Below are positions 16,629 to 24,895 of a DNA stretch of 64,000 bases, piece after piece; position 1 is the first letter of the stretch, and every line of letters starts with the position of its first letter. Made by a program: the position numbers and the translations under genes. The notes below the pieces were generated by a model that saw only the letters and a program-made list of their open reading frames with translations, was not told where the DNA came from and ran no database searches. The DNA is from JBMORL01 sp049322335 (lineage in GTDB: Bacteria; Bacteroidota; Bacteroidia; Flavobacteriales_D; UBA2798), in the NCBI GenBank assembly GCA_049322335.1, contig JBMORL010000036.1, positions 62,001-126,000 of the forward strand. The letters run 5' to 3'.

Positions 16629-17147
16629 ATGAAAAAGCACAGCGGTTTACGCCCTCAGGATATCGTTATCCTGTTAAAAATAATAGCGTTAGATGGGCAA
16701 TCATGGATGATGAAAGACCTGGCGCATAGCTTGGGCATTTCCAATTCTGAAGTAAGTGAATCGCTCAACCGTTCGGTATTATCCGGATTTATTGATCCGT
16801 CAAAGAAGAATGTATTTCGCAAATCGTTACTTGAATTCCTGCAACATGGATTTAAATATGTTTATCCGCAACGTCCGGGAACCATTACACGCGGTATTCC
16901 AACTGCCCATTCTGCTCCACCACTTAAAAATCATTTTAAAAGCGGTGAAAACTTTGTTTGGCCAAGCGCACAGGGTAACGAACGAGGGCTTGCTATTGAA
17001 CCTCTTTATCCCGGTGTTGTTCAGGCAGCACAAAAAGATAAGCAGCTTTATGAATTATTGACTTTGTTGGATGCTATTCGTGTAGGAAAAGTACGCGAAC
17101 AGAAAATGGCAATGGAATACCTTGAAAAGAAAATACTGAATGCTTAA
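16629..17147 (+). CDS. winged-helix protein, likely antitoxin/regulator of an AbiE-like pair
   Basis: 172 residues. The first 65 form a winged helix (LRPQDIVILLKIIAL, MKDLAHSLGISNSEVSESLNRSVLSGFI), MarR-like in layout. A Pro/Gly-rich middle (YVYPQRPGTITRGIPTAHSAPPL) and a helical end follow. Its last eight bases overlap the next gene, a predicted nucleotidyltransferase, so the two are translationally coupled. In AbiE (type IV) systems a winged-helix AbiEi represses and neutralises an AbiEii nucleotidyltransferase; the arrangement here matches, although this protein is not a textbook AbiEi. A candidate operator lies just upstream. Confidence 0.65.
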   Translation: MKKHSGLRPQDIVILLKIIALDGQSWMMKDLAHSLGISNSEVSESLNRSVLSGFIDPSKKNVFRKSLLEFLQHGFKYVYPQRPGTITRGIPTAHSAPPLKNHFKSGENFVWPSAQGNERGLAIEPLYPGVVQAAQKDKQLYELLTLLDAIRVGKVREQKMAMEYLEKKILNA

Positions 17148-17838
17148 AAACAAAACCATAGATCTCGGAGTAATAAAAAAGATTGCAACTGCGCTGGACA
17201 ACCTAAATAAAGATATTGTCTTTGTGGGTGGCGCTGTAGTAGCGTTGTATGCCAACGATCGGTTAGCAGATGAAGTGCGTCCTACCGGTGATATTGATAT
17301 TTCTGTACAACTGGCAGCATTCGGAAGCGTATTTGCCTTGCAGGACAAATTGAAAGAGAAAAAATTCAAAGAAGCGGTTGGCGAACCGGTTATTTGTCGT
17401 TTTGTTTATGATGATGTATTGGTAGATGTAATGCCGGATGAAGATAGCCCCTGGGGAAAAACCAACCGCTGGTACAAACCCGGATTTCAGTGTTTACAAC
17501 AAATAACGGTTGAAGATATTCAAATCAACATTCTTCCTGCCCCCTATTTTCTTGCTACAAAATTTGAAGCTTTTAAAGATCGCGGAGGGGATTATCGCAC
17601 CAGTGAGGATTTTGAAGATATTATTTACGTTCTGGATAATCGTACCAACATTGTAGAAGAAGTATTGCAAAGTGATGAGGAAGTGAAAACTTATTTGCAA
17701 AATGAATTCAGAAAACTACTTCAGGATAAACTGGCTGATGAAGGAATTATGGCACATTTGTTTTTTGAAACAGCAGAGGATCGATTATTAATAACAAAAG
17801 AAAAAATGAAACTTATCTGCCCTGAAAACAAACTATAA
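17140..17838 (+). CDS. nucleotidyltransferase, AbiEii-like
   Basis: 232 residues of the DNA polymerase beta-like nucleotidyltransferase fold. Residues about 29-53 read VGGAVVALYANDR...RPTGDIDISV, giving the GG...DxD motif for metal and nucleotide, and the third acid is probably in VLVDVMPDED near 90. A conserved APYFLATKFEAFKDRGGDYRTSEDFEDII segment (about 128-160) is shared with AbiEii/toxin-type members. Such toxins act by adding nucleotides to tRNA or other targets. Paired with the winged-helix gene and placed 56 bases from the 3' end of tRNA-Leu, a typical spot for acquired cassettes. Toxicity is not shown by sequence. Confidence 0.75.
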   Translation: MLKNKTIDLGVIKKIATALDNLNKDIVFVGGAVVALYANDRLADEVRPTGDIDISVQLAAFGSVFALQDKLKEKKFKEAVGEPVICRFVYDDVLVDVMPDEDSPWGKTNRWYKPGFQCLQQITVEDIQINILPAPYFLATKFEAFKDRGGDYRTSEDFEDIIYVLDNRTNIVEEVLQSDEEVKTYLQNEFRKLLQDKLADEGIMAHLFFETAEDRLLITKEKMKLICPENKL

Positions 17839-17845
17839 TTTTACA

Positions 17846-17878
17846 ATAAAAAAGCGAGTGACACTTTGTTCATTCGCT
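17846..17878 (-). terminator. terminator of tRNA-Leu
   Basis: Nine-base stem with one mismatch (AGCGAATGA against TCACTCGCT on the minus strand) followed by TTTTTT, 15 bases beyond the tRNA 3' end; it may also stop the convergent nucleotidyltransferase transcript. Confidence 0.7.
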
Positions 17879-17893
17879 CTCTTTCTGTTTTTG

Positions 17894-17964
<71 letters not shown>

Positions 17965-17975
<11 letters not shown>

Positions 17976-18036
17976 AATAAAGTTGAAGGTTAAAGTTAAA
18001 GGTTTCTTTTATCCTTCTTTGTTTTTTCAATTTTTA
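17965..18036. repeat. 72-base sequence, left copy at the assembly gap
   Basis: From the 5' end of tRNA-Leu into the spacer this sequence is identical to 18137-18208 on the other side of the run of N. Within it the spacer words AAGTTGA, AGGTTAA follow a seven-base rhythm. Confidence 0.95.
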
Positions 18037-18136
18037 NNNNNNNNNNNNNNNNNNNNNNNNNNNNNNNNNNNNNNNNNNNNNNNNNNNNNNNNNNNNNNNN
18101 NNNNNNNNNNNNNNNNNNNNNNNNNNNNNNNNNNNN
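18037..18136. other. assembly gap, 100 N
   Basis: Exactly 100 undetermined bases, the conventional size for a scaffold join of unknown length. Because the flanks are identical over 72 bases, the two contigs may simply overlap, or the gap may hide further tandem tRNA copies. Confidence 0.99.
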
Positions 18137-18208
18137 GCCACGCCCGCAATAAAGTTGAAGGTTAAAGTTAAAGGTTTCTTTTATCCTTCTTTGTTTTTTC
18201 AATTTTTA
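18137..18208. repeat. 72-base sequence, right copy at the assembly gap
   Basis: Identical to 17965-18036. It opens with the last 11 bases of the tRNA-Leu 5' end on the minus strand, so either a second tRNA-Leu lies in the gap or this is the same DNA assembled twice. Confidence 0.95.
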
Positions 18209-18234
18209 TACTACCTGTCTGCCAATGTAGTTTA

Positions 18235-18280
18235 TCCCGATCACCAGCATCGGGACCACGCCCGCAATAAGGTTGAGGGT
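18235..18280. repeat. hairpin and diverged third copy of the tRNA 5'-end sequence
   Basis: A TCCCGAT/ATCGGGA hairpin (18235-18255) is followed by CCACGCCCGCAATAA and about 12 more bases matching the tRNA-Leu 5' end and spacer with two changes. No tRNA can fold here; it looks like a leftover of a tandem duplication. Confidence 0.6.
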
Positions 18281-18336
18281 TATTAAAACAAACCTTCAAC
18301 TTTTCAAGGCCGCAAATATAGAGATTTCCGGGAACA

Positions 18337-19128
18337 TCAAAAATCTGTAATGACCGTGTTTCCGCTTCTTCTCGACCTGAAATTATACTGAAACCCGGTA
18401 GTGATACCAATCATCAGTGGTTTATATTCACTGTAGTATACTTTCGAATCAGTGGTCACTGATTTAAAAAAATTCGGCTCAAGTATAAATCCGAATTGTG
18501 AATCGCTGCCAAAATGTGCAGATAACCCGAAACCACAATTCACATTCCATCTCATTTCTTCAAAATCATTATTCTCTTCTGTCTTCGTATACACATCATA
18601 TTCAAATTGTGTCAACGGGTTCCAGAAATATCCATCGTGTCTGGCCCCCATAAAATAATCCATACTCGCTCCTATTTTAAAATAGATGTACACATCCCCG
18701 TCATTGGGTCCAAATAAAAGATTGAGAGGAATATTGAGATAATCTACCGAGTAGTTGTTAACCAGCTTGGCATAAGAAGTAATCGCATTGAAATTTCCTT
18801 CAATAGAATGAAAATAATGATGACGGTGATAATATACTCCTGTTTGAATACCCATCCCCCAATCGATAGGCGCACGGGCAATACGCAGCCCGAACATATC
18901 CGAATACATCGGCCTGAATTGTTCCAGTTTCTCTCCAATCACAGGTTGCTTTCCGTTTTTATTCAGGAAATAGGAATTATACACCACCCCTACATGCCAG
19001 GGCCTGTCTGAAAACACCGGTGCATAAAAAGCTTTCATATTATCTTCAGCCATCTTACGTTTTTCATTTCCCGAAAACACAGTGATGCTACTCAAAACTG
19101 CACATCCGGCCAATAGTATATTTTTCAT
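18337..19128 (-). CDS. outer-membrane beta-barrel protein, unknown
   Basis: 263 residues with a signal peptide (about 1-19) and alternating hydrophobic/polar strands rich in Tyr, Phe, Trp and Gly (for example IYFKIGASMDYFMGA and FGLSAHFGSDSQFGFILEP), as in OmpA/OmpW-sized eight-strand barrels of Bacteroidetes. The last residues IGITTGFQYNFRS could be the closing strand. No specific family recognised. Single gene, divergent from the flavin reductase gene. Confidence 0.65.
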   Translation of the reverse strand: MKNILLAGCAVLSSITVFSGNEKRKMAEDNMKAFYAPVFSDRPWHVGVVYNSYFLNKNGKQPVIGEKLEQFRPMYSDMFGLRIARAPIDWGMGIQTGVYYHRHHYFHSIEGNFNAITSYAKLVNNYSVDYLNIPLNLLFGPNDGDVYIYFKIGASMDYFMGARHDGYFWNPLTQFEYDVYTKTEENNDFEEMRWNVNCGFGLSAHFGSDSQFGFILEPNFFKSVTTDSKVYYSEYKPLMIGITTGFQYNFRSRRSGNTVITDF

Positions 19129-19194
19129 GTTCCTCTATTTTAAGCAATGTATAAAAAAAGGTGATGCATAGCGCTATTTTCCATAACCTAAACG

Positions 19195-19202
19195 TACTTT
19201 TG
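19195..19202 (+). promoter_or_regulatory. -7 promoter box of the flavin reductase gene
   Basis: TACTTTTG, full match to TAnnTTTG, 17 bases before the ATG at 19220. Confidence 0.6.
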
Positions 19203-19219
19203 TACTATAAATTATTTTT

Positions 19220-20113
19220 ATGCTCTCAGTCGACCCAAAATCAGTTCCGGTTCCAAAACTTCACAGTTACCTTTTGGGTGCAGTGGGTCCGCGGCCTATT
19301 GCTTTTGCCAGCACCATTGATAAAAACGGGAATCCCAACCTGGCTCCCTTTAGTTTTTTTAATGTGTTCAGCGCCAATCCTCCCATCGCCATTTTTTCAC
19401 CGGCCCGCAGCGGGCGCACCAATACCACCAAACATACTTATGATAATGTAAAGGAAGTTGCCGAGGTGGTTATTAATGTGGTGAATTATGATATGGTGCA
19501 CCAGATGTCGCTGGCCAGTGCCGAATATCCGAAAGGAGTAAATGAGTTTATTAAAGCCGGATTCACCATGGAGCCTTCTCAAAAGGTAAAGCCTTTCAGG
19601 GTGAAGGAAAGTCCCGTGCAAATGGAATGTATGGTTAAACAGGTGATGGAACTGGGTACAGAAGGCGGGGCAGGAAATCTTATCATTTGTGAAATTGTGA
19701 TGATTCACATCAATGAAAAATACCTGGATGAAAAAGGAAACATCGACCAGCAGAAAATAGATCTCGTAGCACGCATGGGCGGAAACTGGTATTGCCGGGC
19801 ACACGGAGATGCTGTTTTCGAGATAGAAAAACCCCTTACCACTATTGGAATAGGTGTAGACGCCATTCCTGCTGATATAAGAAACAGTAAAATTTTAACG
19901 GGTAATGACCTTGGCCAATTAGGTAATTGTACGGAGTTGCCCAACGAAACTGATGTGAACGAATATAAGTTAACTGAGCTCAGCGAATTGTTTATTGAAA
20001 ACGAAAACAACAAAGCGCTGCTGGAAGAAAAACTTCATCAACATGCCCGTTCATTACTTTCTTCGGGAAAAGTGAATGAAGCGTGGAAAACTTTGCTTAG
20101 CTTTAACCATTAA
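19220..20113 (+). CDS. flavin reductase family protein
   Basis: 297 residues; residues about 10-200 form the FMN-binding split-barrel of flavin reductases (LGAVGPRPIAFASTIDKNGNPNLAPFSFFNVFSANPPIAIFSP, the FMN phosphate region with RPIAFAST). The C-terminal 95 residues are an extension kept in the Bacteroidetes group. It would use NAD(P)H and FMN, possibly serving a monooxygenase; no partner is next to it. Probably in one transcript with the DUF3127 gene 15 bases downstream. Confidence 0.85.
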   Translation: MLSVDPKSVPVPKLHSYLLGAVGPRPIAFASTIDKNGNPNLAPFSFFNVFSANPPIAIFSPARSGRTNTTKHTYDNVKEVAEVVINVVNYDMVHQMSLASAEYPKGVNEFIKAGFTMEPSQKVKPFRVKESPVQMECMVKQVMELGTEGGAGNLIICEIVMIHINEKYLDEKGNIDQQKIDLVARMGGNWYCRAHGDAVFEIEKPLTTIGIGVDAIPADIRNSKILTGNDLGQLGNCTELPNETDVNEYKLTELSELFIENENNKALLEEKLHQHARSLLSSGKVNEAWKTLLSFNH

Positions 20114-20128
20114 TAAATTTTCAAAACT

Positions 20129-20506
20129 ATGTACACAATTAAAGGAACCATCAAACTGATCCGCGCTACACAACAGGTAAGCGAAAAATTCAGAAAAAGA
20201 GAATTCGTACTGACCGATAATTCTTCACAGTATCCGCAACACATTTCCATCCAGGCCACGCAGGATAAATGTGATTTGCTGAATGCATTTAACGAAGGCG
20301 ATGAAGTGGAAGTTGGATTTTACCTCCGCGGCCGCGAGTGGCAGGATAAAAATACAGGACAGATTAAATATTTTAATTCGATCGATGCATTTAAAATTTC
20401 AAAAGTAAATACAACCAGTGTCTCCACTCCTGCCGAAAATTTTGATTATTCGCAGATGCCCGAAGCCAATGCAGCGGCCAATGTGGATGATGATCTTCCG
20501 TTTTAA
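20129..20506 (+). CDS. DUF3127 protein with an SSB-like acidic C-terminal tip
   Basis: 125 residues. The body (about 1-95) has the short-strand pattern of an OB fold (GTIKLIRATQQVSEKFRKREFVLTD, GDEVEVGFYLRGREW) and matches DUF3127. The last residues, DDDLPF, are nearly the tip of single-stranded DNA-binding protein (DDDIPF in E. coli), which docks RecQ, RecO, PriA and other repair proteins, preceded by a flexible linker as in SSB. A role in binding DNA or competing for SSB partners is inference. Confidence 0.75.
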   Translation: MYTIKGTIKLIRATQQVSEKFRKREFVLTDNSSQYPQHISIQATQDKCDLLNAFNEGDEVEVGFYLRGREWQDKNTGQIKYFNSIDAFKISKVNTTSVSTPAENFDYSQMPEANAAANVDDDLPF

Positions 20507-20527
20507 AATTTTTTCTGATTGAAAATA

Positions 20528-20558
20528 AAATCCCGTTTCTTTTGAGGCGGGATTTTTT
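20528..20558. terminator. terminator between the DUF3127 and OppC genes
   Basis: Stem AAATCCCGTTTC/GAGGCGGGATTT with two G-U pairs and a TTTT loop, then a run of seven T on the plus strand. It serves the convergent gene as well. Confidence 0.8.
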
Positions 20559-21832
20559 TATCTCTGCACATCATCCACCATACGCGTATCCAATGCATCG
20601 CGCAATCCGTTTCCAACGAGCATAAAAGCAAGCACCATAATTACTGTTACCAGTCCGGGAACAATAGCCAGGAAAGATAATTCGGGATTATCAATGAATT
20701 CACGGTGGCGTGCCAGCATTTCGCCCCATGATGGCATAGGCGGCTGCACTCCTACTCCAAGAAAACTAAGTCCGCTTTCTATCAGAATCGCAGAAGCAAA
20801 ATTGGCAGCAGAAATTACAATCACAGGACCCATTACATTGGGTAAAATATGTTTGGAAATGATTCTCATGGAGCGATATCCCAATGCACGTCCCGCTTCC
20901 ACAAATTCTTTTTCGCGAATGCTCATCACCTGTCCCCGAACAATACGCGCCACTTCCACCCACATAGTCAATCCCACGGCAACAAATACCTGCCAGAATC
21001 CTTTATCTAACGCCAGGGTGACTGCTATTACAAGCAGCAACGTGGGAATAGACCACACCACATTAATCAGCCACATCACCACATCGTCAATCCAGCCGCG
21101 GAAAAATCCTGCTATGGCTCCGAGAGAAATACCGATAACAAGTGAGATTAAAACAGAAATCAAACCCACCGAAAGCGAAACAATAGTTCCTGCCTGCAAA
21201 CGGCTCAGCACATCACGTCCCAGTAAATCTGTTCCCAGCCAATAAGTTTTTTGAATAAGATTATTTTCCTCAATCTCTTTTTGCATTTCGGTAATGGAAG
21301 TCTGAATATGATTATTGTACACATCATAAAAAGAAACATTGCCTTTATTATCTTTAGTGAAGCGGTGATTAACATGCAGCGGATACAACACATCCACCAA
21401 CAGGTAGGGAATTTCTATTTCCTTGAAAGAATTTTTATTTCTTATATCGCCAAGATATTCTTTTACATAAATAAATTCCCCTTCAAAACGATAATCGGAA
21501 ATGGAAACGAGTTTGTATTCTTTATCCGTTCCTCCAAAAAACATCAGTCGCCAGAAACTTTTCGGGTCGGTTTCGAGGTTGATGCGCACTTTCAGCATTT
21601 TTACACTAAAGCCGGGTTGTTTTAATTTCAGGTCGATGTTCTGGTTGTCGGAATGAAGTGTTTTATCGAAACGGATATTGGCACCAAGAATGGAGATCAC
21701 GCAAAAGAAAATGATCACCCACAACCCAAACATGGCGGGTTTGTTTTTTTTCAGTCGTTTCCACGCGATCTTTGACAGCGACCGTGAAACTTCTTCTTCT
21801 TTTTCTTTTTTATTTACTCTTCTCCAAAACAT
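20558..21832 (-). CDS. OppC/DppC-type peptide ABC transporter permease
   Basis: 424 residues. One N-terminal membrane segment (about 35-53) is followed by a periplasmic insert of about 150 residues, longer than in E. coli DppC, then a five-segment permease core (about 215-410). The ATPase-contact EAA loop reads EAGRALGYRSMRIISKHILPN. It would pump di- or oligopeptides with an OppB partner, a binding protein and ATPases. None adjoins it; a fused DppD-DppF lies at 59717-61525, about 38 kb away. Followed eight bases away by the preceding gene on the same strand, a glycosyltransferase. Confidence 0.88.
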   Translation of the reverse strand: MFWRRVNKKEKEEEVSRSLSKIAWKRLKKNKPAMFGLWVIIFFCVISILGANIRFDKTLHSDNQNIDLKLKQPGFSVKMLKVRINLETDPKSFWRLMFFGGTDKEYKLVSISDYRFEGEFIYVKEYLGDIRNKNSFKEIEIPYLLVDVLYPLHVNHRFTKDNKGNVSFYDVYNNHIQTSITEMQKEIEENNLIQKTYWLGTDLLGRDVLSRLQAGTIVSLSVGLISVLISLVIGISLGAIAGFFRGWIDDVVMWLINVVWSIPTLLLVIAVTLALDKGFWQVFVAVGLTMWVEVARIVRGQVMSIREKEFVEAGRALGYRSMRIISKHILPNVMGPVIVISAANFASAILIESGLSFLGVGVQPPMPSWGEMLARHREFIDNPELSFLAIVPGLVTVIMVLAFMLVGNGLRDALDTRMVDDVQR

Positions 21833-21839
21833 GTTTCAT

Positions 21840-22943
21840 TCATTTCCATTCCGCTTTTTTTGATACCAGGGCAGCCAAAGCCACAACAGGCACATAAAAA
21901 AGATGGAAGAAAAAGGCGGGTACAAAATACCACAGTGAAGCCGAAGCCCCCAACACCCTTCCAGTCAAAAATAGCAACAAAAAGTCAATGGCAGCTTTGG
22001 CCCCCAGTGAAATAGACAAAAGGGCAAAATGAGCATGGTATACCGGCAAAAGCAGGAGACCGGCAATGCAGCCCAGGGGAATAAGGACTGTTAAAATGGC
22101 CACAAAAAGAGGGAAAAAACGGTGGTATCGTTTTGCTTTTTCTCCCCAGCGAAGGTGTTGACTGAGAAAGGCAGAAACCGAATAAGACGGGGTGGTTTGC
22201 ACTGCAGTTTCAGGCGAAACGGAAAAATCAATGGCTTCTTTTCCTAAATCATCTGCCATACGAAACATCAGGAAAACATCATCACCGCTTTTTTCATGCA
22301 AATGTCCTTTATATTTACCCGTGGCGTAAAAATCTTTTTTTCTGAATGCAAGATTGGCTCCGCTGCACATCAGCGGCCACCCCATCCTCATCGTCCCTGC
22401 CGACACAGCAGTTAATGACAACTGGTCGAGTTGCTGAATGTGTTCAAAAAAAGAGGATGGTTTTTTTATCAGCACAGTTCCTGCTGCCATTTTTATTTTT
22501 TCGTTACCAAAAGCAGCGGCCATTTTAGACAACCATTCCCGGTGATGAACACAGTCAGCATCAGTAGTGAAAATTATTTCTCCGGACGCTTCGTTAATTC
22601 CTTTCAGCAGGGCCTGTTTTTTTCCGTAACAACCTTCTTCACTTTCTGTCCATTTTATTTTCCCGGGAAACTGCTGAATGTATTTTTCTGCTATTTCTTT
22701 TGTCCTGTCGGAAGAATGATCGTTTGCAATAATAATCTCGTAATCGGGATGACGCTGTGCTAACAATGAAGGAATAACTATATCCAGATTTTTTTCTTCA
22801 TTTCTCACCGGCAGAATAACAGATACGCGAAAATTTTTTTTTCCCTGTTCGGCTGGTTTTTTGAAAAATCCAGCAATGGAAATGAGTATCAGTAAAACAT
22901 AAACTGAAACCAAAATGATCAATATCCATCCGAAAAACACCAT
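21840..22943 (-). CDS. membrane-anchored family 2 glycosyltransferase
   Basis: 367 residues. One N-terminal membrane helix (about 5-24), a GT-A domain (about 40-270) with VSVILPVRNEEKNLDIVI, the nucleotide-sugar Asp region ANDHSSDRT and the DxD-like TTDADC near 125, then two or three C-terminal membrane helices. This layout is that of processive or lipid-directed GT2 enzymes. It lies two bases after the flippase-like gene, so the two probably work together on a lipid-linked sugar; product unknown. Confidence 0.85.
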   Translation of the reverse strand: MVFFGWILIILVSVYVLLILISIAGFFKKPAEQGKKNFRVSVILPVRNEEKNLDIVIPSLLAQRHPDYEIIIANDHSSDRTKEIAEKYIQQFPGKIKWTESEEGCYGKKQALLKGINEASGEIIFTTDADCVHHREWLSKMAAAFGNEKIKMAAGTVLIKKPSSFFEHIQQLDQLSLTAVSAGTMRMGWPLMCSGANLAFRKKDFYATGKYKGHLHEKSGDDVFLMFRMADDLGKEAIDFSVSPETAVQTTPSYSVSAFLSQHLRWGEKAKRYHRFFPLFVAILTVLIPLGCIAGLLLLPVYHAHFALLSISLGAKAAIDFLLLFLTGRVLGASASLWYFVPAFFFHLFYVPVVALAALVSKKAEWK

Positions 22944-22945
22944 AA

Positions 22946-23932
22946 TTATATCCTGGCAAAAGGTTGCGTGATCTTTGAAGAAGAAACGATAATAGCGCCA
23001 ATCAGTGCGGGAAGAGCGAGATTAAAAATCCAGATAATGAGTGAGGCGAAAATAATTTTCAGGTCGGCTTCGGGGTTGCCGCCCAACAGCAAAACCGCTA
23101 CCAGTTCGCGAACACCCAGTTTTCCGGCAATAAGTGAAGGAAGAAAAAACGAAATGAGATAAATAACCGAAACCCCCAGGAAAAGATAAAACCAATCATC
23201 GCTTACGCCTGTTTGCCACAGCACAAAAACAAAAGAAGTGCAGAAAAAAACATAACGAAAAAGCGACCAGCTGAAAAACCGCAGCTTTTCCTGTAAGGGC
23301 CAGGAAATAAATTCTGATATTTTATCCATTCCGAAAATCGTTTTATTTTTCATTTTATCCCTGAAAAAATTACTGAATACGAAATATCCCGCCACACATG
23401 CAGCTATAACAAACACAACGGGAAACAGAATATAAGCGGAGTTCCATTCCCAGCGCGGATCATAATAAAAATACAACATCAGAATAAAGGCAATCACACC
23501 TGCCAGCAGCGTGGTGAAAGTTTGAAACAGTGACGAGTAAAAAAACACAGCCAGTGCCGGTTTTTTATTTTCTGTTCCCAGTTTCAGCCAGCGCCCCACT
23601 ACATCTCCTGCACGTGCCGGTGTAACAAAACCTACGGCCAGCCCGGATAGCACTGCCTTCAATGAATCGCGGGGTGAAAGATGAATGGTATTTTCCATCA
23701 TATTTTTCCATTTCATCGCTTCACACCACCAGTTGAGAAAAGAAAAAAACAAAAGGAATAACACCATTATCAGCACATCTTTCCAGCCATTTTCTGTAAA
23801 AAATAGTTCGTAAAACTGAACAATGGAGGCATCATGTATGCGCTGATAAATAAACCAGACACATAATAACAAAACCGCTGCTTTAAACAGCAACAATAAA
23901 ATTGAGTTTATATTTGTAAGGTGAGGTCTCAA
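22946..23932 (-). CDS. lysylphosphatidylglycerol-synthase-TM-like (UPF0104/AglD) membrane protein
   Basis: 328 residues from a TTG at 23932; no ATG lies near the first membrane helix SILLLLFKAAVLLLCVWF, and an upstream ATG at 24091 would run deep into the divergent ruvC. About seven or eight membrane segments. Family motifs are SGLAVGFVTPARAGDVVGRWLKL (about 95-120) and SLIAGKLGVRELVAVLL (about 270-290). Homologues act as lipid flippases or in glycolipid assembly; coupling with the glycosyltransferase supports that. The start overlaps the ruvC start by 12 bases. Confidence 0.8.
   Translation of the reverse strand: MRPHLTNINSILLLLFKAAVLLLCVWFIYQRIHDASIVQFYELFFTENGWKDVLIMVLFLLFFSFLNWWCEAMKWKNMMENTIHLSPRDSLKAVLSGLAVGFVTPARAGDVVGRWLKLGTENKKPALAVFFYSSLFQTFTTLLAGVIAFILMLYFYYDPRWEWNSAYILFPVVFVIAACVAGYFVFSNFFRDKMKNKTIFGMDKISEFISWPLQEKLRFFSWSLFRYVFFCTSFVFVLWQTGVSDDWFYLFLGVSVIYLISFFLPSLIAGKLGVRELVAVLLLGGNPEADLKIIFASLIIWIFNLALPALIGAIIVSSSKITQPFARI
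23909..23916 (+). promoter_or_regulatory. -7 promoter box of ruvC
   Basis: TATATTTG ends four bases before the GTG start at 23921, so the ruvC mRNA is probably leaderless. Confidence 0.55.
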
Positions 23933-24505
23933 ACGATATCCAAAAATACTCTTTATAGCCCTGAGCGCATAATCCTGGGGCTTGATCCGGGAACAAATAT
24001 CATGGGATACGGTATCATTGGTGCAGCTGGCAAAAAAATGAAGCTGGCTGAACTGGGAGTGATGAATATGTCGAAGCTGGACGACCATCACCTGAAGCTA
24101 AAAATGATCTTTGAGCAAACACTCGGGCTGATTGAACAGCATAAACCCGATGAAATAGCCATTGAAGCGCCTTTCTTTGGCAAAAACGTGCAATCCATGC
24201 TTAAGCTCGGAAGAGCGCAGGGCGTAGCTATTGCGGCCGGATTATTCAGAAATATTCCGGTAACAGAATATTCTCCCCGTAAAATAAAACAATCTATTAC
24301 CGGCAATGGAAACGCTTCCAAGGAACAGGTGTCGGGAATGATCTGCAAACTGCTTTCTTTATCTGAAAAACCCAAATACCTTGATTCCACTGATGCGCTG
24401 GCTGTAGCGATGTGTCACTATTTTCAGCGCGGCACAACAACCAATGAAAAAAACTACGGGGGCTGGAAAGGGTTTCTGAAAGAAAATCCGGGAAGGAAAA
24501 AATAA
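23921..24505 (+). CDS. ruvC: Holliday junction endonuclease RuvC
   Basis: Dimeric nuclease that cuts Holliday junctions after RuvAB branch migration. 194 residues from GTG. Catalytic acids: Asp22 in LGLDPGTNIMGYG, Glu in IAIEAPFFGKN (about 82) and the DSTDALAVA pair near 152-155. The 15 residues before RIILGLDPG are longer than usual. It is not with ruvA or ruvB here. Convergent with the HIT gene: the two stops abut. Confidence 0.95.
   Translation: MRSQTISKNTLYSPERIILGLDPGTNIMGYGIIGAAGKKMKLAELGVMNMSKLDDHHLKLKMIFEQTLGLIEQHKPDEIAIEAPFFGKNVQSMLKLGRAQGVAIAAGLFRNIPVTEYSPRKIKQSITGNGNASKEQVSGMICKLLSLSEKPKYLDSTDALAVAMCHYFQRGTTTNEKNYGGWKGFLKENPGRKK
23941..23948 (-). promoter_or_regulatory. -7 promoter box of the flippase-like gene
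   Basis: Minus-strand TATTTTTG ends eight bases before the TTG at 23932. It lies inside the ruvC coding region, giving face-to-face overlapping divergent promoters. Confidence 0.45.
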
Positions 24506-24895
24506 TCAGGCGTTACGTATTGCTGCAGCGATGGAAGCGAGTTCTTCCTGTGATAATTGCAGCTTGGGACGGGTAAAGTTCAGGTCATCGGAAGAACGGA
24601 TAGGCACCAGGTGAATATGCGCATGCGGAACTTCGAGCCCGATTACTGAAATACCTATTCTTTCGCAGGGACAAACTTTCCTGATTTTTGCCGCAACGGT
24701 TTTTGAAAAAACAAGTATTTCTGATAATTCTTCATCACTCATCTCAAAAATGTAATCGGTTTCTTTTTTAGGAACCACCAGTGTATGGCCTTTTACCAGC
24801 GGGAAAATGTCGAGGAAAGCGATAAATTTTTCGTTTTCCAACACTTTATGACAGGGGATTTCACCGGCAATGATGCGTGAAAAAAGCGATGCCAT
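24506..24895 (-). CDS. HIT family nucleotide-binding protein
   Basis: 129 residues, standard HIT hydrolase size. The histidine triad is HAHIHLVPI near residue 92; IFSRIIAGEIPCHKVLE at the start and VVPKKETDY near 42 are family marks. Members split purine nucleoside phosphoramidates or dinucleoside polyphosphates. Its ATG overlaps the greA stop by one base, so it is coupled to greA. Confidence 0.92.
   Translation of the reverse strand: MASLFSRIIAGEIPCHKVLENEKFIAFLDIFPLVKGHTLVVPKKETDYIFEMSDEELSEILVFSKTVAAKIRKVCPCERIGISVIGLEVPHAHIHLVPIRSSDDLNFTRPKLQLSQEELASIAAAIRNA

Noticed and set aside
18137..18147. Second tRNA-Leu gene right of the gap
   Set aside because: Only 11 bases of a tRNA end are present; the rest would have to lie in the gap. 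Reported as a repeat instead.
23933..24091. Longer N-terminus (53 residues) for the flippase-like protein
   Set aside because: It would overlap ruvC coding sequence by 170 bases and has no family similarity before the first membrane helix.
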